DNA of 64,000 nucleotides from DATHKG01 sp035489435 (GCA_035489435.1 DATHKG010000088.1); one strand, 5' to 3'; shown: positions 25,778-35,277, counted from the stretch's first letter. Numbers and translations: made by a program. The notes: generated by a model not told the origin, from the letters alone.

Positions 25778-28174
25778 ATGCGAGATTATTTAAGTGAATT
25801 GAATGAGCGGCAGAAGGAAGCAGTGTTACACCGGGATGGACCAATCATGATTATTGCCGGTGCAGGCAGCGGAAAAACGAAGGTTCTTACAACCCGTATT
25901 GCGCACCTGATGGCTAACGGGGTTGATGCTTTCAATATCCTGGCTTTGACCTTTACCAACAAGGCCGCTAAAGAAATGAAGGAGCGGATTGAAAAGACAC
26001 TTGGCAATAACGAGGCCCGTAACCTATATATTGGAACTTTTCATAGTGTGTTTGCCAGGATTCTCAGGTCCGAAGCACATCGGCTTGGGTATCCCAACAG
26101 TTTTACTATTTACGATACCGATGATGCCAAGTCAGTAGTAAAAGCGGTGGTAAACGAGTTGAACCTGGACGATAAACATTATAAGCCAAATACGGTATAC
26201 AACCGGATTTCAAGTGCTAAAAACGCACTGGTTTCGCCGGCAGAATATGCTACCGATTATTATATCCAACAAGAGGATACACGCTCTAACCGACCTGCCA
26301 TCGCGCAGATCTATGATGCTTATACCAAAAGATGTTTTAAGAACGGTGCAATGGATTTTGACGATCTGTTGCTGAAAATGTATGAGTTACTTAAGAACTT
26401 TCCCGAAAGCCTGCACAAATATCAACACAAGTTTAAATATATCCTGATAGATGAGTACCAGGATACAAATCCAGCCCAGTATGAGGTCATTAAATTACTG
26501 GGTGCTATGCATGAAAATGTTTGCGTGGTTGGAGATGATGCGCAAAGTATTTATTCATTCAGGGGTGCAACTATCCAGAACATCCTGCAGTTTCAAAAAG
26601 ATTATGATGATGTGAAGCTGGTAAAGCTTGAACAGAATTACCGCAGCACACAGGCGATAATTCTTGCGGCCAATGAAATCATCAAACATAATAAGGGTCA
26701 GATTCCAAAGGATCTTTGGACAGAAAATGCGGAGGGTGAAAAGATAAAGCTGGTGCGTACAATGACTGATAATGATGAAGGCAAATTTGTAGCCGACAGC
26801 ATACAGGAGCAAAAGCTGCGCAATCATTATAACAACAAAGACTTTGCAATACTTTATCGCACCAATGCGCAGAGCCGCGCATTTGAAGAAAGCCTGCGCC
26901 GGATGAACATTCCTTATATGATTTATGGCGGATTGAGCTTTTATCAGCGCAAAGAGATCAAGGACTTTGTGGCCTACCTGAGAATCATTGTGAATTCACG
27001 TGATGAAGAAGCTTTGAAGCGGATCATTAATTTTCCTGCAAGAGGAATAGGGAAAACATCAGTTGATAAAGCGATTTTATTTGCCAACACACATAACGTG
27101 TCATTCTGGAATGTACTGGAGCAAGCCAAAGAAGTTGGTTATAAAGGCGGAACACTTGAATCTATCGAAAACTTTGTATTGATGATCCGGAGTTTTGCGA
27201 GCATGCTGGAAACAAAAAATGCCTATGATGTGGCAGTGCATGTTGGCAAACAAACAAATATTGTAAAAGAACTTTTTAATGATAAGAGTACAGAAGGGAT
27301 GGCCCGATATGAGAACATCCAGGAATTACTGAACAGTATTAAAGAATGGACCGAAAGCCCGGCTAACGATGATGGTGAGGTGGGGGATAAAAGCCTGGGT
27401 GCATATCTGCAGCAGATTACTTTGCTCACTGATGCAGATGAAAAAGATCCCAATGCGGATAATGTGAAACTAATGACGATTCATGCTGCCAAGGGACTTG
27501 AGTTTAGTTGTGTTTTTGCTGCGGGACTGGAAGAGATGTTATTTCCGAATTCAATGTCTATCAATACCCGTGAGGAACTGGAAGAAGAGCGTCGTTTGTT
27601 TTATGTTGTTGTAACAAGAGCCAAGGCGAAGTTGTGGGTGACCTATGCCAATAGCCGTTATCGTTTTGGTTCTTTGGTCCAGAACGAGCCAAGCAGGTTT
27701 ATTGCAGAGATTCCGGAAGAGATGCTGGACCGCAGTTTTGCCGGTGGTGGGGCACGTAACCAGGGCAATGGATTCAGCAGCTGGAGTGGTGGTTCGGCAT
27801 TTGACCGCATGCGCGGTGGAGGTGGTTCGGAAGGCGGAAGCAGTTTTGGCGGTGCCGGTCGCGGCGGTTTTGGAAATGCGGGTGATGCTGAACGTCAGTA
27901 TGGTCCGCCACCTGCTAAAAAACCGCAGACTCCCAGCTATATAGTTCCTAAATCTCCGGCCCGTGTTATTGATCATAAACCCAGTCCGGATTTTGTTGCC
28001 AGTGATACAACTAATTTACAGGAAGGTCAGAAAGTAGAGCATCAGAAATTTGGCTTTGGGGAAGTAATGAAGATGGAAGGCTCGGCACATAATCCAATAG
28101 CCACTGTTAAGTTTGATCTGAATGGCGAGAAAAAAATCATGTTGAATTACGCGAAGCTGCGGATAATACAGTGA
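25778..28174 (+). CDS. ATP-dependent DNA helicase UvrD/PcrA family
   Basis: A 798-residue superfamily 1 helicase with all motifs in order: Q-motif LNERQKEAV, Walker A GAGSGKT at residues 28-34, TFTNKAAKEMKERI, LIDEYQDTN, GDDAQSIYSFRGA, LEQNYRST, and LMTIHAAKGLEF, then VVTRAKAKLWVTYA. It unwinds DNA 3' to 5' in nucleotide excision and mismatch repair and displaces proteins from DNA. Between residues about 650 and 715 lies a Gly/Arg/Ser-rich low-complexity linker (GGGARNQGNG, RMRGGGGSEGG, GGAGRGGFG) before the C-terminal PcrA-type Tudor-like domain (GQKVEHQKFGFGEVMKMEG). The stop overlaps nothing recognisable downstream. Confidence 0.95.
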   Translation: MRDYLSELNERQKEAVLHRDGPIMIIAGAGSGKTKVLTTRIAHLMANGVDAFNILALTFTNKAAKEMKERIEKTLGNNEARNLYIGTFHSVFARILRSEAHRLGYPNSFTIYDTDDAKSVVKAVVNELNLDDKHYKPNTVYNRISSAKNALVSPAEYATDYYIQQEDTRSNRPAIAQIYDAYTKRCFKNGAMDFDDLLLKMYELLKNFPESLHKYQHKFKYILIDEYQDTNPAQYEVIKLLGAMHENVCVVGDDAQSIYSFRGATIQNILQFQKDYDDVKLVKLEQNYRSTQAIILAANEIIKHNKGQIPKDLWTENAEGEKIKLVRTMTDNDEGKFVADSIQEQKLRNHYNNKDFAILYRTNAQSRAFEESLRRMNIPYMIYGGLSFYQRKEIKDFVAYLRIIVNSRDEEALKRIINFPARGIGKTSVDKAILFANTHNVSFWNVLEQAKEVGYKGGTLESIENFVLMIRSFASMLETKNAYDVAVHVGKQTNIVKELFNDKSTEGMARYENIQELLNSIKEWTESPANDDGEVGDKSLGAYLQQITLLTDADEKDPNADNVKLMTIHAAKGLEFSCVFAAGLEEMLFPNSMSINTREELEEERRLFYVVVTRAKAKLWVTYANSRYRFGSLVQNEPSRFIAEIPEEMLDRSFAGGGARNQGNGFSSWSGGSAFDRMRGGGGSEGGSSFGGAGRGGFGNAGDAERQYGPPPAKKPQTPSYIVPKSPARVIDHKPSPDFVASDTTNLQEGQKVEHQKFGFGEVMKMEGSAHNPIATVKFDLNGEKKIMLNYAKLRIIQ

Positions 28175-28260
28175 TGTTTTCGAATTACTTTTCGTTAACT
28201 GTATCAAAACTGGTATTTGACAGAGCAGCTTTTTACTCATGCAAGCAAGCATTACCTTTC

Positions 28261-28635
28261 ATGAAAATACTCATCATTGCAATCGCGGGACTTCTTCTTC
28301 TCAGTTGCGGTGACATGCTTGCACCGACCACGGACATACCTGGGCCATATTCTTTATCAAAGATTGAGGGAGTAATGTCCTGGTCTCTTTATTATGATAT
28401 TGAAGGTGGCGCAGGGATTGGAAGGATGGATTCAGTTGAGAAAATTGGATGGATGGATAATTACATATTTGCAGCAAATGGCGGCCATTACTACTTTTTA
28501 GATAAATCAAAGGACAACCAATACTTAAACGATAAAGATATCGTAAAGGGCCCTTTTGATCAACCAATTTTTCTAAAGTTGCTCGACAGCCTTAAGGTTT
28601 CCGATTTTGAGTTTCAGGTTGCTATGGAGAAGTAG
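28261..28635 (+). CDS. Lipoprotein of unknown function, 124 residues
   Basis: The chosen ATG at 28261 gives a lipoprotein signal (MKILIIAIAGLLLLSC, Cys16). The mature chain starts with GDMLAPTTDIPGPYSLSKIEG and contains several aromatic residues (MSWSLYYDIEGG, GWMDNYIFAANGGHYYFLD), so a small beta-rich domain is likely. The frame extends upstream to 28171, overlapping the helicase stop, but that would put 30 residues before the signal. No family is recognised. It stands before another exported unknown protein. Confidence 0.6.
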   Translation: MKILIIAIAGLLLLSCGDMLAPTTDIPGPYSLSKIEGVMSWSLYYDIEGGAGIGRMDSVEKIGWMDNYIFAANGGHYYFLDKSKDNQYLNDKDIVKGPFDQPIFLKLLDSLKVSDFEFQVAMEK

Positions 28636-28802
28636 CATCCTCTCTCAAGACTTGGCCTTTCCAAAAACTTCAGTCGATAGATTATGAAAATCCAGAATTG
28701 TACTCTACATTAGTGAAGGACGAAGCCAGTTCCTGCTACTGCAAAAACAGTGTTTTGACTTTCAAATCTTTTAGGTATCAACGCCAAAAGCCATCTCTCC
28801 TT

Positions 28803-29663
28803 ATGAATAAAATCACTACAATTTTAATGTTACTTTATAGCATTAGTCTTCCAGCACAAGATAATCCGACAGAGCGTGCACAGCCAATTGTCATAGAAGG
28901 AAAGCAGCTTTACAAATCTGAAATGGCATCCTGGTATGGAACCGATGTTTTTTTAGAGATGTATAAGGATAAAACCAACATTGGCGGTTATTTTTCATAT
29001 ACAGAGAGTAACAAGTCGAGTTGTATCTTCTTTTCAAAGGCAACAAATCCCAAAGTGATTGGCTCCGTTGAATTTGACAATACATATAATGTTAAAACCG
29101 CCAGGACAGACCTGAATGAAAGAGAATTCACGAAAACTGAAATGGATCTTTATTTCATCAGGCAAAATGCGTTGGCGACTATCAACATTGATACAATTTT
29201 CAAGACCTATAACAATACCAATCTAAATCTCATTCCCCTGATCAGCAATAATCAAAGGAAAGTTTATGTTTTGACAGGGCCACAAAAAAGCGGGGTTGTG
29301 ATTTTTGGAAACGACTACTTGTTAACTTTTGATAGCGACAATAAATTAATAAGTACAAAGCAGCTTCATAAGAATATAATGCCAATGCAGTATGGTGGCA
29401 AAGTAGAAGACGGAAAGGTGATTGAGGGAACAATTCACTCGCATCAACCTGAGACGGGAGAATTTATAACGGCGACTGATATCTGCACACTGATGCTTTA
29501 TGAGAAGGCTGCGAAATGGAAGCAGCATAATGTTGTTTCGAAGGAATACTTAAATGTCTGGAATTGCCTTACCGATGAGTTAGTCGTGGTGCCTATGGGG
29601 ACAATAGAAAAAACTGACAAAGACAGTAAGCCTCGCAGGAAGAGAAAGTCAACGGATAAATAA
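28803..29663 (+). CDS. Exported protein of unknown function with HxH...D motif
   Basis: With the ATG at 28803 this is a 286-residue protein with a signal peptide (MNKITTILMLLYSISLPAQ). The body is mixed alpha/beta, and the C-terminus is a basic tail (KPRRKRKSTDK). Near residue 223 the segment GTIHSHQPETGEFITATDI has His-Ser-His, then eight residues, Thr, two residues and Asp. This is close to the JAB/MPN metalloprotease motif (HxH-x7-S-x2-D) with Thr for Ser and one extra residue, so a metalloenzyme is possible but unproven. A longer frame from 28698 has no signal at its start. It is transcribed alone or with the upstream lipoprotein. Confidence 0.65.
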   Translation: MNKITTILMLLYSISLPAQDNPTERAQPIVIEGKQLYKSEMASWYGTDVFLEMYKDKTNIGGYFSYTESNKSSCIFFSKATNPKVIGSVEFDNTYNVKTARTDLNEREFTKTEMDLYFIRQNALATINIDTIFKTYNNTNLNLIPLISNNQRKVYVLTGPQKSGVVIFGNDYLLTFDSDNKLISTKQLHKNIMPMQYGGKVEDGKVIEGTIHSHQPETGEFITATDICTLMLYEKAAKWKQHNVVSKEYLNVWNCLTDELVVVPMGTIEKTDKDSKPRRKRKSTDK

Positions 29664-29790
29664 CAGCCAACAACATATTGTTTTTCATTTTACCTTTAGT
29701 CAGGAGTTCCTGGCCCCGAAATAATACTATTTTTTTCATTCTTGTAAGAAGTCATCATCTTAACGGTACTAATTGATTAAATAAAGATGC

Positions 29791-30282
29791 GTGACAGAAA
29801 AAGATCAGAGTCAAATTTTTGAAAGCTGGTTAACCCAGTATAAAGGGCTGATCTTTAAAGTAGTCCGGGCATATGCGGATATTTCGCTGGACCAGGACGA
29901 TCTATTCCAGGAGATTACGATCCAGATCTGGCATTCAGTCCCCTCATTCAGGCAAGAGTCATCCGTAACAACCTGGATTTACCGGATTGGACTTAATACT
30001 GCTATAAAATGGACAACGAGGAAAAAACGAAATCCGACAGAGGCGATTGAAAGCGTCCGGCATGTTTTGCAGGAATCCCGTACTGAACCTGATGAACGGC
30101 TGATATGGCTCTATGAAGAGATTCACAAGCTCGATGCTATTGACCGATCATTAACCTTACTCCTTCTCGACAGTTTTAGCTATAAAGAAATGGCCATCAT
30201 TTTGGGTATTAGTGAATCGAATGTTGGCGTAAAGATAAACAGGATAAAAAAGCAACTTATTACAAAATCAAAAAAAATTTAA
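29791..30282 (+). CDS. RNA polymerase sigma factor, sigma-70/ECF type
   Basis: A 163-residue ECF-type factor with region 2 (FKVVRAYADISLDQDDLFQEITIQIWHS, of which DQDDLFQEITIQIW is diagnostic; then SFRQESSVTTWIYRIGLNTA split over the core contact) and region 4 helix-turn-helix (SYKEMAIILGISESNVGVKI). It would direct RNA polymerase to a small regulon. GTG at 29791 is the only in-frame start; an ATG four bases earlier is out of frame. The next gene, five bases on, encodes a membrane protein that is the likely cognate regulator. The same two-gene layout recurs at 41600-42707. Confidence 0.9.
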   Translation: MTEKDQSQIFESWLTQYKGLIFKVVRAYADISLDQDDLFQEITIQIWHSVPSFRQESSVTTWIYRIGLNTAIKWTTRKKRNPTEAIESVRHVLQESRTEPDERLIWLYEEIHKLDAIDRSLTLLLLDSFSYKEMAIILGISESNVGVKINRIKKQLITKSKKI

Positions 30283-30287
30283 GTACC

Positions 30288-30881
30288 ATGGAATTTGACG
30301 AATTACAAAAAGTATGGGACTCACAAAACGATAAGCCCCTCTACGCCATAGACGAAAACGCGTTGCACAACCGAATTATATCAAAGAAAAACAAGGGCCG
30401 GCATATCAGTAATATCAGCGAATTCCTGACCATCTTAGTGAATTTTGCTACCGGCGCTTTTATCCTCGGAATAAATATCCTCAAAGAAAACCCAAACATT
30501 TCCATGTACCTGCTATCTGCGTGGATGTTTAGCGTTGCCGTTTATACATTAGTAAGCCGCAGTCGAAGAATTAAAAACGATAATCTTTTTGACAGGTCAA
30601 TACGTGGCGATCTTTTTCATGCAGTTTCCGTGGCAAATTACCAGGTAAAATTCTCGCGATTAATGCGGTGGAACATTCTGCCGATCTCATTATTCATGGT
30701 TTTGAGTGTTATGGAAAGCGGGAAATCAATTTGGTTAGCTGTAGGTACATCTGTATTTCTGATCCTTGCGAACTATGCCGCAGGCTGGGAGCACAATATT
30801 TATAAAACAAGAAAACTCGAACTTGAAATACTGCGCGACATGTTAGAAAACGATAAACAAGGCGAACTGGCAGCAGGTTAA
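30288..30881 (+). CDS. Membrane protein paired with sigma factor (possible anti-sigma)
   Basis: A 197-residue protein with a short cytoplasmic N-terminus (MEFDELQKVWDSQNDKPLY), then about four hydrophobic segments (roughly residues 42-62, 68-86, 122-142 and 145-162) and a charged C-terminal tail. It follows the sigma gene by five bases. The N-terminal phrase LQKVWDSQ matches LKDIWQGQ in the partner of the second sigma factor at 42072. No zinc-finger anti-sigma motif is present. By position it probably restrains the sigma factor at the membrane; this is inference. Confidence 0.6.
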   Translation: MEFDELQKVWDSQNDKPLYAIDENALHNRIISKKNKGRHISNISEFLTILVNFATGAFILGINILKENPNISMYLLSAWMFSVAVYTLVSRSRRIKNDNLFDRSIRGDLFHAVSVANYQVKFSRLMRWNILPISLFMVLSVMESGKSIWLAVGTSVFLILANYAAGWEHNIYKTRKLELEILRDMLENDKQGELAAG

Positions 30882-31095
30882 ATTCTTCTCCATTCATTTT
30901 CCATTTACTATTACTCGTGTCAGACGAAAGGTGAACGAAATAATCTATCAATTGGTTGTAGCACTTACCACAACCATTTCTCCGGTTGCACTAAAGGAAA
31001 TTTCAGACTGGGTTTTTGCCCACGCCAGGTAGAATTTGAGGCAGGCGGATTCATTGCAAATATTTAACTTTAGTAACCCACTAAAACAAACCATC

Positions 31096-31479
31096 ATGGA
31101 AATGCCAACACATGCGATCAACTGGGTTGAAATTCCAGTCACCGACTTCGACAGGGCAAAAACTTTTTTCAGCCGGATTTTTGATTATCAAATGCCCGAA
31201 TCCACTATGGATAACAAACGCATGGGATTTTTATTGTATGACATGCAAAGCCGTGGGATCGGCGGAGCCATTGTAAAAGGGGAAGGATATGAACCTTCAA
31301 AAACAGGACCCAGGGTTTATCTGAATGGTGGTACTGACCTTAACACAGTACTTAACCGTGTAGAACCAGCAGGTGGAAAAATTGTGTTGCCTAAATCACA
31401 AATAACTGCGGAGTTAGGATACTTCGCTATTTTCGTAGATACAGAGGGCAATCAATTGTCTTTACATTCAATGTCATGA
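31096..31479 (+). CDS. VOC (glyoxalase-fold) family protein
   Basis: Starting at ATG 31096 the protein is 127 residues, with two beta-alpha-beta-beta-beta units. Seen are INWVEIPVTDFDRAKTFF at the start, a GIGGAIVKG strand in the middle, and GYFAIFVDTEGNQLSLHS at the end, typical of the VOC superfamily. Candidate metal ligands are His and Glu at the ends of these strands. A longer frame from 31036 adds unrelated residues. Function is not set: VOC proteins include dioxygenases, lyases and resistance proteins. Confidence 0.85.
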   Translation: MEMPTHAINWVEIPVTDFDRAKTFFSRIFDYQMPESTMDNKRMGFLLYDMQSRGIGGAIVKGEGYEPSKTGPRVYLNGGTDLNTVLNRVEPAGGKIVLPKSQITAELGYFAIFVDTEGNQLSLHSMS

Positions 31480-31535
31480 ATTTAAGTCTGCAGCTGAAAA
31501 GAGAATTTTTTGTGCAAGTTCAATCATCTTAATAA

Positions 31536-32294
31536 ATGAAGCCTAACTCTAAAGTCAATGCTGCTAAAACCAGTGCCTTAAAAAAAACTATTAAAGCTAA
31601 GCACAAAGCGGAAGAATTTGTTGAGCAGTTAACTTTTCTTGCTTCACAAAAAGCCTCAAAAAATTCGAAGTTCTTCAGCGATGATAACCCGGACAACAAA
31701 TTTCTTGGCGTTCGTATGGCTGACATATTTTTACTGGCTAAGCACCACATGCAGATGCCAATTGAGGAGATTCAGAAATTGCTCAACAATGATTTTTATG
31801 AAGTAAGAGTGGGAGCTGTTAGTATTATGGACTTCGAGGCAAGGAATAAAAAGATTAGTGAAGAACAAAAGAAGGCACTTTATCAGCTTTATATAAAACA
31901 CCACGATAGGATAAATAATTGGGACATGGTAGACCGTAGCGCTCCTTTCGTTGTGGGTGGTTACCTGTTTGACAAATCACGTGCGCCGCTTTACAAGCTG
32001 GCAAAATCTAAAAATGTCTGGGAGAGAAGAACAGCGATCGTAAGTACTTATTTTTTCATCAGGCAAAATGATCTGGATGACACTTTTAAGATTGCGGAAA
32101 TTTTGGTTCATGATAAGCATGATCTTATTAACAAAGCAGTTGGAAGCTGGGTTCGTGAAGCAGGTAAAAGAGATGAAGCCAGGCTGCTTGGTTTCCTGGA
32201 TAAGTATGGGAAAACGATGCCAAGAGTAACACTTCGGTATGCAATTGAAAAGCTTGATAATAAAGTGAAAAAGATGTATATGACAGTAATCTAA
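31536..32294 (+). CDS. DNA alkylation repair protein, AlkD-like
   Basis: A 252-residue all-helical protein with HEAT-like repeats characteristic of AlkC/AlkD glycosylases. Family segments include FLGVRMADIFLLAKHH, LLNNDFYEVRVGAVSIMDF, NNWDMVDRSAPFVVGGYL (the conserved NWDLVD-type motif), WERRTAIVSTYFFIR, and LINKAVGSWVREAGKRD. AlkD removes bulky or positively charged alkylated bases without base flipping, so this likely protects DNA. The N-terminus is Lys-rich. It stands alone among small genes. Confidence 0.88.
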   Translation: MKPNSKVNAAKTSALKKTIKAKHKAEEFVEQLTFLASQKASKNSKFFSDDNPDNKFLGVRMADIFLLAKHHMQMPIEEIQKLLNNDFYEVRVGAVSIMDFEARNKKISEEQKKALYQLYIKHHDRINNWDMVDRSAPFVVGGYLFDKSRAPLYKLAKSKNVWERRTAIVSTYFFIRQNDLDDTFKIAEILVHDKHDLINKAVGSWVREAGKRDEARLLGFLDKYGKTMPRVTLRYAIEKLDNKVKKMYMTVI

Positions 32295-32395
32295 TAGAGA
32301 GTCTATTCCCCATACCTAAACTTTATTGATATAAACCGGCGATCATAGTTTGAGACAGTATAATTTAATTCAACAATTAATTCAAATCATTCCTT

Positions 32396-32746
32396 ATGAA
32401 TTTTTTATCGCTTGCACCATTTATTCCTTCAGGGGCCGACTTCAATAAGGCTCGTCAGCTCTTCCAGGAAATAGGCTTCAGCATAACCTGGGACCAGGGT
32501 GACTATGTTGGGTTTGGGAAAGACGGATGTATATTCATCCTGCAGAAATACGATGACAAACATTTTGCCGAAAACCTGATGTTAACAGTAAAAGTTAGTG
32601 ATGCAGAAGAGTTTTATAATTCAATGATAGAAAAACAGCTTCCGGAAAAGTTTGGTGTCAGGATATCAAAACCCCAACAACAGCCATATGGAAAAGAAGT
32701 TAATCTTATAGATCTGGCAGGGGTATGCTGGCATTTTGTGCAATAA
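32396..32746 (+). CDS. VOC/glyoxalase-like protein
   Basis: A 116-residue single-unit VOC protein: an N-terminal FLSLAPFIPSGADFNKARQLF helix-strand segment, YVGFGKDGCIFILQKY, LMLTVKVSDAEEFYNSM, and the C-terminal GKEVNLIDLAGVCWHFVQ strand typical of the fold. It may resemble bleomycin-resistance-like sequestering proteins. Substrate unknown. It is one of four VOC genes within 7 kb. Confidence 0.8.
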   Translation: MNFLSLAPFIPSGADFNKARQLFQEIGFSITWDQGDYVGFGKDGCIFILQKYDDKHFAENLMLTVKVSDAEEFYNSMIEKQLPEKFGVRISKPQQQPYGKEVNLIDLAGVCWHFVQ

Positions 32747-32887
32747 TTTACAGCGTTCAGACCAACCTTCGATTTTCTGGAAACTTTTGAATTTTAGTTC
32801 CTCTGTATATCTTTATGAAAGCCGGAGCGATGATCCAAAATCATTGCTCACACATATATTCTCTGAATTGGGGTTATTTACAATTGT

Positions 32888-33394
32888 ATGGAAAAAATTA
32901 ATTATGTACAGGGATTTAACTGGTTGGGAATTTATCAACTAATAGGGGGAATACTAGGAGTATATTATTTGAGTGTATTTACTTTGCAGGTACAGGAATT
33001 CACTTCAACGCTCCTGGTCTTAATAGGTCTGGGATTTATAATGTTTCTATTCTCGGTTTATTGCGGGATTTCAATATTTAAGAAGGAAACGAATTCACTG
33101 AAATGCTCGTTAATAAATCAGTATCTCCAACTTTTCGTAATCTCGGGACCAGGGATAGCATTTCAATATGTTGCCGGAGTATCAGTATTGTTTGGATTTA
33201 ACATTACTGACCAGTTTCGAATATATCTGGACGCCTCTTTATCAGCCTGGTCCATTTCAATTGGTACCAATATGAGTGACAGGTTAATTGCCGTGAATCT
33301 CATAGCCATTGGCCTGGTCTTTCTTCTACATTATATATTAAATGATATAAACCGTGAAAAAGTCAGGGACCTGGTGAATTCTATTGGTTCATGA
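32888..33394 (+). CDS. Membrane protein of unknown function (first gene of five-gene operon)
   Basis: A 168-residue protein with about four hydrophobic segments (near residues 14-32, 40-62, 82-105 and 132-152) joined by short loops. No motif is recognised. Its last four bases overlap the start of the next gene (ATGA), and the following genes are joined by overlaps or tiny gaps through 35665. Co-occurrence with a DoxX-like protein suggests a role in the membrane. ATG start. Confidence 0.65.
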   Translation: MEKINYVQGFNWLGIYQLIGGILGVYYLSVFTLQVQEFTSTLLVLIGLGFIMFLFSVYCGISIFKKETNSLKCSLINQYLQLFVISGPGIAFQYVAGVSVLFGFNITDQFRIYLDASLSAWSISIGTNMSDRLIAVNLIAIGLVFLLHYILNDINREKVRDLVNSIGS

Positions 33395-33780
33395 CTGTCA
33401 TTCGCATCCATAGGATGATTAACCTATTAATTGCAGCAGTTTGGATGATTAACGGCCTTTTCTGCAAGGTTCTTAACCTGGTTCCGCGACATCGCGAAAT
33501 TGTCGGAAACCTACTTGGCCTTAAATATGCAAATTCATTAACTCTACTGATCGGCTTTCTTGAAATTGCCATGGCGATCTGGATCTTAAGCAACATAAGA
33601 AGCCGTCTGAATGCCATACTCCAAATTGTGATAATCGCCACAATGAATGTCATTGAATGTATAGCTGTTCCGCATCTGCTACTTTGGGGTTACTATAATG
33701 GATTCTTCGCTTTTCTTTTTATACTTTTGATTTATTACAATGAGTTTTACCTCAATAGCAAACCGGTGCTAAATCAATAA
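33391..33780 (+). CDS. DoxX-like membrane protein
   Basis: A 129-residue protein with four predicted membrane helices. The pattern INLLIAAVWMINGLFCKVL, RHREIVGNLLG, and LTLLIGFLEIAMAIWIL matches DoxX-like proteins, which often sit with redox or lipid genes. It overlaps the previous gene by four bases and is followed after four bases by the DUF2071 gene. Its role in the operon is unknown. Confidence 0.75.
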   Translation: MTVIRIHRMINLLIAAVWMINGLFCKVLNLVPRHREIVGNLLGLKYANSLTLLIGFLEIAMAIWILSNIRSRLNAILQIVIIATMNVIECIAVPHLLLWGYYNGFFAFLFILLIYYNEFYLNSKPVLNQ

Positions 33781-33784
33781 CATT

Positions 33785-34525
33785 TTGTCTATTTTAAGAA
33801 ACCATCCTTTTGCTGTTGAAGCCTTTTTTGAAAGCTCGTTGGTATTTACATTTGCGATTTCAAAGGAGCACCTGCAAGACCTCATCCCCCATTGCCTTGA
33901 ATTAGATACATTTAATGATCATTGGGCTTTTGTTGCTATCGCAATGGTGCAAACAAAAGACCTAAGGCCGAAAGGCTTTCCTAAACAATTAGGTAATGAC
34001 TTTTTTCTGATCGGATATCGCATCTTTGTCCGCTTTACAAATAAGGCAGGCAAAAAACTAAGGGGACTTTATATTTTAAAGTCGGAAACGAATAGTAAAA
34101 AGATGGAAGTTCTTGGTAACCTTTTTACAAATTATCAATATACAACTACAGATATCTCAAGGGTACACAAAAATGATACATTAGAAATCAGTTCAGCCAA
34201 GTCTGGTTTCCACGTAGTAATTGAAACGAAAAGCAAAGAAAACATTGAAATGCCAGATGCTACGCCGTTTTATGACTGGAAGGAGGCGCGAAGATATGCC
34301 GGTCCATTGCCCTTTACATTTTCATTTAATCCAATGACAAATAAAGTATTGATTATAGAAGGTGTTCGTAAACATTGGAAGCCGGAACCTGTTCGGGTTA
34401 TTGATTACAGTTTTTCCTTTCCGGAGAAATTAGATTCAAAAGACTTCAGGCTTGCATGCGCATTTATCGTTAAAAACATTCCTTACACCTGGAAAAAAGG
34501 AAAAGTTGAATCATTATCGGTATGA
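33785..34525 (+). CDS. DUF2071 (YqjF-like) protein
   Basis: A 246-residue soluble protein that begins at a TTG at 33785 (MSILRNHPFAVEAFFESSL); no ATG is available before residue 50. DUF2071 features are LVFTFAISKEHLQDLIP, the WAFVAIAMVQTKDLRPKGFP segment and the late FSFNPMTNKVLIIEGVR. The family is related to acetoacetate-decarboxylase-like folds and has no settled function. The gene is packed between DoxX-like and methyltransferase genes (four-base overlap with the latter). Confidence 0.8.
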   Translation: MSILRNHPFAVEAFFESSLVFTFAISKEHLQDLIPHCLELDTFNDHWAFVAIAMVQTKDLRPKGFPKQLGNDFFLIGYRIFVRFTNKAGKKLRGLYILKSETNSKKMEVLGNLFTNYQYTTTDISRVHKNDTLEISSAKSGFHVVIETKSKENIEMPDATPFYDWKEARRYAGPLPFTFSFNPMTNKVLIIEGVRKHWKPEPVRVIDYSFSFPEKLDSKDFRLACAFIVKNIPYTWKKGKVESLSV

Positions 34526-35277
34526 GAAAACCATTTCAGGGTGTCCTTAATATAATTCGCTTCAACTGGCATTACTTTTTGACCTCAATAATTCTGGTCA
34601 TTACTATAATATTTATTTATCCCGAAGTCAGTCCCATACTGGCTATTGGATTGAAGATCGTAATCATTTTCTTGATATTTTCTACTATTATTTCTTTGAT
34701 TGTGTCCGCTTATATTTACGACTTTTCCCATTTATACAGTCTTTCCTGGACAGACAATTCAGATCAACATAAAAAACAAAAAATTGTCAATATCAATGCG
34801 GGTTTTGATGAAACAAGCGTCCTGATACGACAGAAGTTTCCGGCTGCTGATTTATATGTTTTTGATTTTTACAATCCGGACAGGCACACCGAGGTATCAA
34901 TAAAACGGGCGAGAAGAGCATACCCCCCTTACCCGGGCACGCAATCAGTATCTACCAGCGCCCTGACGATAGAGAGTAATTCTGCAGCAAAAATATTCTG
35001 TATTTTTTCAGCCCATGAAATACGTGATGATGCCGAGAGAATATTGTTTTTTAATGAACTACATAGAATATTATCCGATGACGGCGAAATTATGATAACC
35101 GAACACCTCCGGGATGTTGCTAACTTTCTCGTATACAATATTGGCTTTTTCCACTTCCATTCGAAATCAAAATGGATGAGAACATTTTATGAAGCAGGAC
35201 TTAATGTTTCAAGGCAAATAAAAATAACTCCTTTCATCACAACATTTATCCTTCAGAAAAATGCAACTTCATATTAA
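34522..35277 (+). CDS. Membrane-anchored class I SAM methyltransferase
   Basis: A 251-residue protein with two N-terminal membrane segments (about residues 16-34 and 40-66) and a cytoplasmic methyltransferase-like domain. Motif I-like KIVNINAGFDETS lacks the classic GxGxG; later blocks FSAHEIRDDAERILFFNELHRIL and GEIMITEHLRD are typical of SAM-dependent methyltransferases. It may methylate a lipid or membrane molecule. It overlaps the DUF2071 gene by four bases and the next gene by 17 bases, so translation is probably coupled. Confidence 0.75.
   Translation: MRKPFQGVLNIIRFNWHYFLTSIILVITIIFIYPEVSPILAIGLKIVIIFLIFSTIISLIVSAYIYDFSHLYSLSWTDNSDQHKKQKIVNINAGFDETSVLIRQKFPAADLYVFDFYNPDRHTEVSIKRARRAYPPYPGTQSVSTSALTIESNSAAKIFCIFSAHEIRDDAERILFFNELHRILSDDGEIMITEHLRDVANFLVYNIGFFHFHSKSKWMRTFYEAGLNVSRQIKITPFITTFILQKNATSY

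Noticed and set aside
27551..27976. 141-residue minus-strand frame in the helicase gene
   Set aside because: It is antisense to the helicase and its Gly-rich linker; Thr/Ala-rich shadow.
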